Assembly: GCA_026394635.1 (NCBI GenBank)
Contig: JAPKXV010000113.1
Span: 1 to 10,622 of the forward strand
From: Methanoregula sp.
GTDB lineage: Archaea > Halobacteriota > Methanomicrobia > Methanomicrobiales > Methanospirillaceae
DNA: 10,622 nucleotides
Direction: 5' to 3'
Below are positions 1 through 5,087 of the stretch, piece after piece. The notes beneath the pieces are model-generated. The model searched no databases and was not told where the DNA came from. It was given only the letters and a program-made list of their open reading frames with translations. Positions within the stretch are counted from its first letter, which is position 1, and every line of letters starts with the position of its first letter. The position numbers and the translations under genes are program-made.

Positions 1-2
1 CG

Positions 3-392
3 GCTCATGATTTTCCTTTTGACAGCCCTTCCATTGTCGAAGGCGATGCAAAATATGACTATGCTTACGAAAGAAGTATGGCATTGGTAAATAATTGTGA
101 TATTGTTATTATTTTTTTCTTTAAATCGGATCAGGATTGTGAAGTAAACCAGTCCGCAGATACAGAAATTCAAGAATTATGCAGTAAAGAAAAACAAAAT
201 GTTATCGTTTTATCTGAAGACGGATTCAAATTTCGAAGTAATATTAAGGGAATTAAACATAAGCGATACACTCGTGATAAATGGTGGGATTGGGAAAATT
301 TCTCACGAAATGCAATTCCGGATTGTTATGAATATGTGAAGCAAGCCTGCCATAATTTAATTTTAGAACGGTTTGTGATAAGAGACATATAG
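3..392 (+). CDS. 3' end of a gene with a Rossmann/TIR-like domain (partial)
   Basis: The reading frame is open to the left edge of the window, so the true start lies outside. The first in-window ATG, at 78, is probably internal because coding-like sequence precedes it. About 129 residues are visible. A hydrophobic strand follows a polar 'NNCD' turn (NCDIVIIFFF). After it come an acidic helix with 'TEIQ' and a second strand (NVIVLSE). This pattern of strand, helix carrying a conserved Glu, and strand is usual in nucleoside 2-deoxyribosyltransferase, SLOG and TIR-like nucleotide-binding folds. The C-terminal part is rich in Lys, Trp and aromatic residues. I cannot name a family, and the fold is an inference from strand/helix pattern. 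The gene is AT-rich, like the gene at 1293 and unlike the res/mod genes. If it is a TIR or SLOG domain it could act as a nucleotide sensor or NAD-consuming effector, which would fit the defence context. Confidence 0.6.
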   Translation, partial: AHDFPFDSPSIVEGDAKYDYAYERSMALVNNCDIVIIFFFKSDQDCEVNQSADTEIQELCSKEKQNVIVLSEDGFKFRSNIKGIKHKRYTRDKWWDWENFSRNAIPDCYEYVKQACHNLILERFVIRDI

Positions 393-646
393 TACACCTC
401 CATTTTACGGTAAATATTACCTCCGTTTCCCCTTCTTTCTGCTCCCTCAAGAGCGAGAGCAGCCTATGGCGACAGAGCGACGCGGAAGGAAGCGGAGTGA
501 CGAGCCATGGGAGTCACCGGCTCCCCGGCTTGTGTGACATTGAATCGCCGACCGTTCCGCACAGTTTCACCGTGCTCGCACACGCTCCGGAGAACGGCTC
601 CTTGCAACTCAAATTCCCCGTTCAAATTCCTGTAAACTTTGTGCGA
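393..646. other. Gene-free spacer between convergent genes
   Basis: No convincing gene is seen on either strand. The left part (393-450) holds a small perfect inverted repeat (GGTAA 409-413, TTACC 417-421) followed by a pyrimidine-rich tract. This could end transcription of the left gene. From about 451 the base composition turns GC-rich and purine-biased, with two GAGCGA copies (451-456, 474-479) and a strong hairpin at 503-530. A 9-base direct repeat (TCAAATTCC, 609-617 and 622-630) lies before the stop of the TPR gene. Confidence 0.6.
503..530. repeat. GC-rich hairpin in intergenic spacer
   Basis: AGCC (503-506) and GGGAG (509-513) pair with CTCCC (521-525) and GGCT (527-530), leaving a small AT/C internal loop and a 7-base apical loop. 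Nine base pairs form in total. There is no T-run after either side, so it is not a classic intrinsic terminator. It lies between convergent genes and could stabilise or stop transcripts from both sides, or be part of a dispersed intergenic repeat. Confidence 0.45.
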
Positions 647-1105
647 TCACTTGATTAATTTCGTCTGATTCTTTGAGGAAGGCGCAGTGGATATGCACGA
701 CTCCATGATCTTCTTCTGTGCCAGGTCCCGCTGCTGTCGTGCCTCGCGGTCATTCGGATTGATCGCAATGGCTTTGTCAAAGGTACGAATTGCTTCGAGA
801 TACTTCCCGAGAGTCATAAGTGCAATTCCTTTGTTGTACCATGCCTCTGCGAATTCGGGGTCGATGTCCGCTGCTTGGGCGAATGAGTTGCGAGCGTCCT
901 GGTATCGGCACATTTTGAAAAGGAGAACCCCTTTGTTATACCACGCATTCGGGTTATTGGGATCGGTTTTAATTTCCCTGTTCACGAGTTCGAGTGCCAT
1001 ATCTGACAATCCCCGGACATTGTACATGGTACGGTAGTGTCGTGGTAGTGATGGATGAAGGTTGTGATACGCGAGAACGGTTATATCGAAGCAGTAGGTC
1101 GGCAT
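647..1105 (-). CDS. Small TPR-repeat protein, possibly an N-terminally truncated fragment
   Basis: Counting from the ATG at 1105, two good tetratricopeptide repeats are visible at residues about 51-84 and 85-118. Each carries the 'AWYNKG' start of helix A and ends in an 'xDP' or 'xNP' turn. They are followed by a capping helix (about 119-134) and a polar tail. Residues about 36-50 look like the second helix of an earlier repeat whose first helix is missing, and the first 26 or so residues show no repeat pattern. The real start may therefore be the ATG at 1027 or the one near 1000, or the gene may be a remnant of a longer TPR protein. No clear ribosome binding site precedes the first two candidate starts; a GGGG run lies about 13 bases before the ATG near 1000. 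TPR proteins are protein-interaction scaffolds and are abundant in methanogens. It is transcribed opposite to its neighbours, and no specific partner can be inferred. Confidence 0.65.
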   Translation of the reverse strand: MPTYCFDITVLAYHNLHPSLPRHYRTMYNVRGLSDMALELVNREIKTDPNNPNAWYNKGVLLFKMCRYQDARNSFAQAADIDPEFAEAWYNKGIALMTLGKYLEAIRTFDKAIAINPNDREARQQRDLAQKKIMESCISTAPSSKNQTKLIK

Positions 1106-1236
1106 TTTATCATTGATAACTTGTCATTGAAAAATGAAGAGATAATACACACCCTCACGACTGTGATAATAATATCAAATTCAAAAAATGGGTGTTTTCC
1201 GAAATCCTTTATGATATCCTTTACCTCAATCCAAGC

Positions 1237-1246
1237 CATTATACAT
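1237..1246 (+). promoter_or_regulatory. Possible archaeal TATA box for the glycosylase-like gene
   Basis: CATTATACAT lies about 47 bases before the ATG at 1293, with a purine-containing stretch just upstream. The position is compatible with an archaeal promoter giving a leader of roughly 20 bases. The region is generally AT-rich, so chance occurrence is likely enough to keep confidence low. Confidence 0.25.
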
Positions 1247-1292
1247 GATTTACGAAGGGTTTCAATAGAACCGGCAAAACAAATACTCACAT

Positions 1293-1880
1293 ATGATCGA
1301 TCAAACAAAATTCGAATTCATAAAAAAGAAGTATGGGTATTATGCAAGTTGGGCAATTTGGGCTGATGCGGGAGAAAAACCAAAAGACAACGTTGGTGAC
1401 TTAAGCGTATTTGATATAAAACACAATGCAGGATTTTTACAACAATTAAATCCCAACATCATTCTGGTTGGGCTAAATGTATCGCGTGGAGAATTGAAGG
1501 TCCCACTAGCAAATTTTCACGATGCGAGATCTGAAGCAATGGATTTCAAGGTTAGATATGCATTGAGCGGTTCGCCTTTTTGGGGCGCATACATGACGGA
1601 TATCATCAAGGATTTTGATCAAAAAGCATCAGGAAAAGTGATGTGTTACTTAAGTAAAAATAAACAGTTTGAAAAAGAGAATGTAAGATTTTTTCGTGAG
1701 GAGATAAATGATTTAGAGAGTCATAATCCTACTATTATCGCCTTTGGAGGACACGTTCATACGATTCTGACTAGAAACCTCACGAATGAATTTAAGATTT
1801 TAAAAATACCTCATTACAGCATTTACTGCAGCAAGGAAAAATATAGAAAAGAAGTAAGTTGCATTTTGCAGTATGAATGA
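1293..1880 (+). CDS. Small uracil-DNA-glycosylase-superfamily-like protein
   Basis: This is a 195-residue soluble protein with no signal peptide or membrane segment. Visible motifs in order are a strand leading into GLNVSRG (residues 60-66), ANFHD (73-77), GAYMTDIIK (98-106), a strand with IIAFGG (148-153), and HYS (174-176). The spacing matches the UDG superfamily plan: a G-x-N/P-type first motif, a 'tD..K' segment, a 'P-x-ii-x-lG' strand and a final His-x-Ser loop. The canonical UDG motifs (for example GEAPG and HPS of families 4/5) are not exact, so activity on uracil is not implied. It may be a base-recognising protein acting on damaged or phage-modified DNA, or a related non-enzymatic member. 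It is AT-rich compared with the res/mod genes downstream, suggesting a different origin. It ends 209 bases before the helicase start and may or may not share its transcript. Fold assignment is by motif memory only. Confidence 0.7.
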   Translation: MIDQTKFEFIKKKYGYYASWAIWADAGEKPKDNVGDLSVFDIKHNAGFLQQLNPNIILVGLNVSRGELKVPLANFHDARSEAMDFKVRYALSGSPFWGAYMTDIIKDFDQKASGKVMCYLSKNKQFEKENVRFFREEINDLESHNPTIIAFGGHVHTILTRNLTNEFKILKIPHYSIYCSKEKYRKEVSCILQYE

Positions 1881-2089
1881 AACAAACCCTAACAAAGCCA
1901 TGGAAATTAAACAGGGTGATTATGTTAAAGACTATATACGCCAAATCCCACGAAACAGTGCCAGAAATGCGACTGGAGAAAGATCTGTTCGATGCAATAA
2001 CCCAAAATACAAAATTTGGGACTATACAGAGAAAACCAAAAGCGAATCTTTATCTTGCTTATGGCATGAATTAAAGTTTGAATATTCAA
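1881..2089 (+). other. Leader between glycosylase-like gene and res gene; doubtful small ORF
   Basis: This stretch holds the TATA-like site above and a doubtful 50-codon reading frame at 1922-2074. That frame starts at an ATG preceded by GGGTGAT (1914-1920), a plausible archaeal ribosome binding site. It is in the same frame as the helicase gene and ends at a TAA 15 bases before the ATG at 2090. Its product resembles nothing I know. The TATA-like site falls inside it, so both cannot serve the same simple arrangement. I regard leader sequence as more likely, but a small coupled gene or leader peptide is possible. Confidence 0.3.
1926..1938 (+). promoter_or_regulatory. Candidate BRE/TATA element of the res-mod operon
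   Basis: An A-rich BRE-like stretch (TTAAAG) is followed by ACTATATA, a good match to archaeal promoter elements. Transcription would start near 1960 and leave a leader of about 130 bases before the ATG at 2090. It is the best TATA-like site between the upstream gene and the helicase gene. Confidence 0.4.
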
Positions 2090-5080
2090 ATGCCACACAC
2101 TGTTATCGAAAACCCGGTCATCAATTCTCCGTTCACCGAACCGGATAAACATTTCCGTTTCACTGATGAAGGTATTACTGATGAAGTAATTGCGGGAAGA
2201 CGCCCGAGTTCCCGGTTTGTACCTATTGCCCAACCAAAAAAGAAAGGTAAGAAACTCATCTTTAATACCGAGTGGACTCAGGATCGGATTGAAGAAAACG
2301 AACTGGTTAACCGGATCCGCGGACGGATATCCCTCTGGCGTAATGGGGGGTATGCCGGTGTTACATCAACAACACGAAGGCTCTTGGATTACTGGACCAG
2401 CACCGAACGCGAGAAGAAATTTTTTTTCTGCCCGATCGAAGCACTTGAAACTGCCATCTACATGACGGAAGCTGCATCGAGATATGGGGATTCGTGGATG
2501 GGGGCGATGCTTCGTGATGCCAACGAGAGCTCGAATCCCGGGCTACCACGGATAGCGTTCAAGATGGCAACCGGAACCGGCAAGACTGTGGTAATGGGGA
2601 TGCTTATTGCATGGCAGACACTAAACAAACTTGCAAACCCACAGGATACCCGATTTACCGATTCGTTCCTCATTATCACGCCGGGGATTACCATCCGGGA
2701 CCGGCTACGGGTGCTGCTGCCCAATGATCCCGACAATTACTACTGTGAGCGCGATATTCTCTCCAACGATCAGCTCGTTAAACTAGGACAAGCGAAGATC
2801 ATTATCACCAATTTCCACACGTTTCTTCCCCGGGAAAAGATCAAGGCAGGGAAACTGACAAAATCTCTGCTTGCTGATGGGAAGGATGGCGTGTTTACTG
2901 AAACTCCCGACCAGATGGTGCGGCGTGTCTGCCGGGAGTACGGCACGAAGAAGAATATTCTTGTGATCAATGATGAAGCCCATCATTGTTACTGGAAGAA
3001 GGTAGAAGGAGAATCAGAAAAGATTACGGGGGATGAACTTAAGGAGTTTAAGTCACGTGACAAAGATGCACGGATCTGGATCTCGGGAATTGAAGCAGTG
3101 AAGGCGAAGATTGGTGTAAAATACATTTATGATCTTTCAGCTACGCCGTTCTTCCTTAAAGGATCCGGCTGGTCGGAAGGCACGTTATTCCCGTGGGTAG
3201 TGTCGGATTTCTCGCTTATTGATGCGATTGAAGCCGGGGTTGTGAAAGTTCCGCGTGTGCCTGTAGCTGACGATTCGATGACCGGGACATTACCCACATA
3301 CCGGAATATCTGGATGCGGATTCGGGATGAACTCCCAAAGAAAGGGCGCAGAACGGAAGCAGTTACCGGTGAGCCGGTATTGCCAATAGCATTGGATGGA
3401 GCACTGCACAGCCTCTACAGCAACTATGAGAAGTATTACCAATTGTGGGAGGGGAATGCAGATGCACAGGCAAAAGGCAGGACGCCTCCGGTTTTCATTG
3501 TGGTCTGCAACAATACGAATGTGTCCAAGCTAGTCTTCGATCATATTGCCGGGTGGGAAAAAAAGATCGGTGATGAGATGGTGGTGCAGGCTGGGGTGCT
3601 GCAGATTTTCCGCAACGATGACGAGCATGGAGGATGGCTCTCGCGCCCAAACACGATTCTTGTGGACAGCGAGCAGCTCGAGTCTGGAGAGGCGATGAGT
3701 GATGAGTTCAAGAAGATTGCATCCCGTGAGATCGAGGAGTTCAAAGCAGAGTACCGGGTCCGGTTCCCCGGCAGGGATACGGACAAACTGACCGATGAGG
3801 ACATTTTACGCGAGGTCATGAATACGGTAGGAAAGCCGGGGAAACTTGGCGAGCATGTCAAATGTGTGGTGAGTGTCTCAATGCTGACGGAGGGTTGGGA
3901 TGCACAAACGGTGACGCATGTGCTTGGTGTTCGTGCGTTCGGAACGCAGTTGTTATGCGAGCAGGTGGTTGGTCGGGCGTTGCGCCGGATGAGTTATGCA
4001 ACCCACATGGTAGAAGGCAAGGAGAGGTTCATGCCGGAATATGCGGAGGTGTATGGCGTTCCGTTCTCGTTTATTCCGTGCAGTGGATCAACTACTGCGC
4101 CGGAACAGGGGGAGACGCCAACACGGGTCCGAGCGTTGGAAGAGCGGATATCCTGTGAGATCACGTTTCCAAGGCTGCGGGGCTACCGGTACGAACTGGG
4201 GAGTGAGCAATTGACAGCGACGTTTTCGGAAGATTCCCGTATGGCGCTGAGTACGGCTGATATTCCGACAAAGACTGAGGCTGCGCCTATTGTTGGCGAG
4301 AGCAGTATTCACACGCTGGATGACCTGAAACGCCAGCGCCCGAACGAAGTGGCGTTCCTGCTTGCAAAAGTGACAATGGAGAAATATTTCCGGGATGAGG
4401 ACGGGAACGACAAGCCGTGGCTGTTCCCGCAGCTGCTGGGGATTACGAAGCGCTGGCTGACCGAGTGCGTGACATACAAGGACAACGCGTTTGTTCAGTT
4501 GCTCCTCTTAACGCAGTCTGCACATTCCGCCGCTGACCGGATCTATCATTCGATTGTTCAGTCTGTTGCCGGAAGTCCGTGTCTTACTCCTATCCTTCAG
4601 CCGTATGATACGATCGGGACAACCCGGTTTGTGGCTTTTGATACGATTCGCCGCGGGACATTCCTAACGCGGGCTGACAAGTGTCACGTGAATTATGTTG
4701 TCGGGGACACGCTGGACTGGGAGCAAAAAACGGCGATGTCACTTGAGGACATGGAGGAGATGATCCGGTACGTGAAGAACGATCATCTCGGGTTTACGAT
4801 TCCGTATACGTTTGAAGGCGAGGAGCACCAGTATGTCCCGGATTTTATCGCGGTGATGGACGACGGGCACGGGGAGGCGAATCCGTTGAATCTTATTGTC
4901 GAAGTTACCGGGGAGCGGAAACCGGAAAAGGCTGCGAAGGTCAGTACCGCTAAGACACTTTGGGTTCCAGCGGTGAACAACCACGGCGGGTATGGGCGCT
5001 GGGCGTTTTTTGAGGTTACCGATCCGCACAATGTGAAGACGGCGATACGGGAATACTTAAGGACACGGGTTTCGGAGTGA
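2090..5080 (+). CDS. DEAH helicase-nuclease of large type III-like restriction system (Res subunit, BPTD_3080-like)
   Basis: This 997-residue protein should translocate on or unwind DNA with ATP and cut DNA lacking the partner methylation. Numbered from the ATG at 2090, helicase superfamily 2 motifs are: ATGTGKT (160-166, Walker A), DEAH (295-298, Walker B), SAT (350-352, motif III), TEGWD (600-604, motif V) and QVVGRALRR (625-633, motif VI). A C-terminal PD-(D/E)xK-like nuclease is suggested by YVPDF (PD at 917-918) and IVEVTGERK (E938, K944). The N-terminus (IENPVINSPFTEP, HFRF) matches what I recall of the BPTD_3080 restriction-endonuclease family, which supports the ATG at 2090 over the in-frame TTG at 2078. 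No clear ribosome binding site precedes either. A T8 run (2420-2427) encodes FFF early in the gene. The stop is seven bases before the methyltransferase start, so they form an operon. The nuclease motif has Thr where Lys is usual (see findings). Confidence 0.92.
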   Translation: MPHTVIENPVINSPFTEPDKHFRFTDEGITDEVIAGRRPSSRFVPIAQPKKKGKKLIFNTEWTQDRIEENELVNRIRGRISLWRNGGYAGVTSTTRRLLDYWTSTEREKKFFFCPIEALETAIYMTEAASRYGDSWMGAMLRDANESSNPGLPRIAFKMATGTGKTVVMGMLIAWQTLNKLANPQDTRFTDSFLIITPGITIRDRLRVLLPNDPDNYYCERDILSNDQLVKLGQAKIIITNFHTFLPREKIKAGKLTKSLLADGKDGVFTETPDQMVRRVCREYGTKKNILVINDEAHHCYWKKVEGESEKITGDELKEFKSRDKDARIWISGIEAVKAKIGVKYIYDLSATPFFLKGSGWSEGTLFPWVVSDFSLIDAIEAGVVKVPRVPVADDSMTGTLPTYRNIWMRIRDELPKKGRRTEAVTGEPVLPIALDGALHSLYSNYEKYYQLWEGNADAQAKGRTPPVFIVVCNNTNVSKLVFDHIAGWEKKIGDEMVVQAGVLQIFRNDDEHGGWLSRPNTILVDSEQLESGEAMSDEFKKIASREIEEFKAEYRVRFPGRDTDKLTDEDILREVMNTVGKPGKLGEHVKCVVSVSMLTEGWDAQTVTHVLGVRAFGTQLLCEQVVGRALRRMSYATHMVEGKERFMPEYAEVYGVPFSFIPCSGSTTAPEQGETPTRVRALEERISCEITFPRLRGYRYELGSEQLTATFSEDSRMALSTADIPTKTEAAPIVGESSIHTLDDLKRQRPNEVAFLLAKVTMEKYFRDEDGNDKPWLFPQLLGITKRWLTECVTYKDNAFVQLLLLTQSAHSAADRIYHSIVQSVAGSPCLTPILQPYDTIGTTRFVAFDTIRRGTFLTRADKCHVNYVVGDTLDWEQKTAMSLEDMEEMIRYVKNDHLGFTIPYTFEGEEHQYVPDFIAVMDDGHGEANPLNLIVEVTGERKPEKAAKVSTAKTLWVPAVNNHGGYGRWAFFEVTDPHNVKTAIREYLRTRVSE
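5074..5080 (+). promoter_or_regulatory. Ribosome binding site of the methyltransferase gene
   Basis: GGAGTGA overlaps the last codons and the stop of the res gene and lies seven bases before the ATG at 5088. This suggests that translation of the two genes is coupled, and it supports the chosen methyltransferase start. Confidence 0.5.
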
Positions 5081-5087
5081 GTTAGTT

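Noticed and set aside
618..632. A GTTCAAATTC word resembling the T-loop of a tRNA
   Set aside because: The flanking bases cannot form the T stem and no acceptor, D or anticodon arms are found around it.
1081..1308. 75-codon minus-strand frame in the AT-rich spacer
   Set aside because: It overlaps two better genes at its ends, lacks a ribosome binding site and resembles no family; most likely a chance open frame.
1873..2148. 91-codon frame overlapping the end of the glycosylase-like gene and the start of res
   Set aside because: It overlaps the conserved N-terminus of the Res protein and the composition of its product is unlike a real protein.
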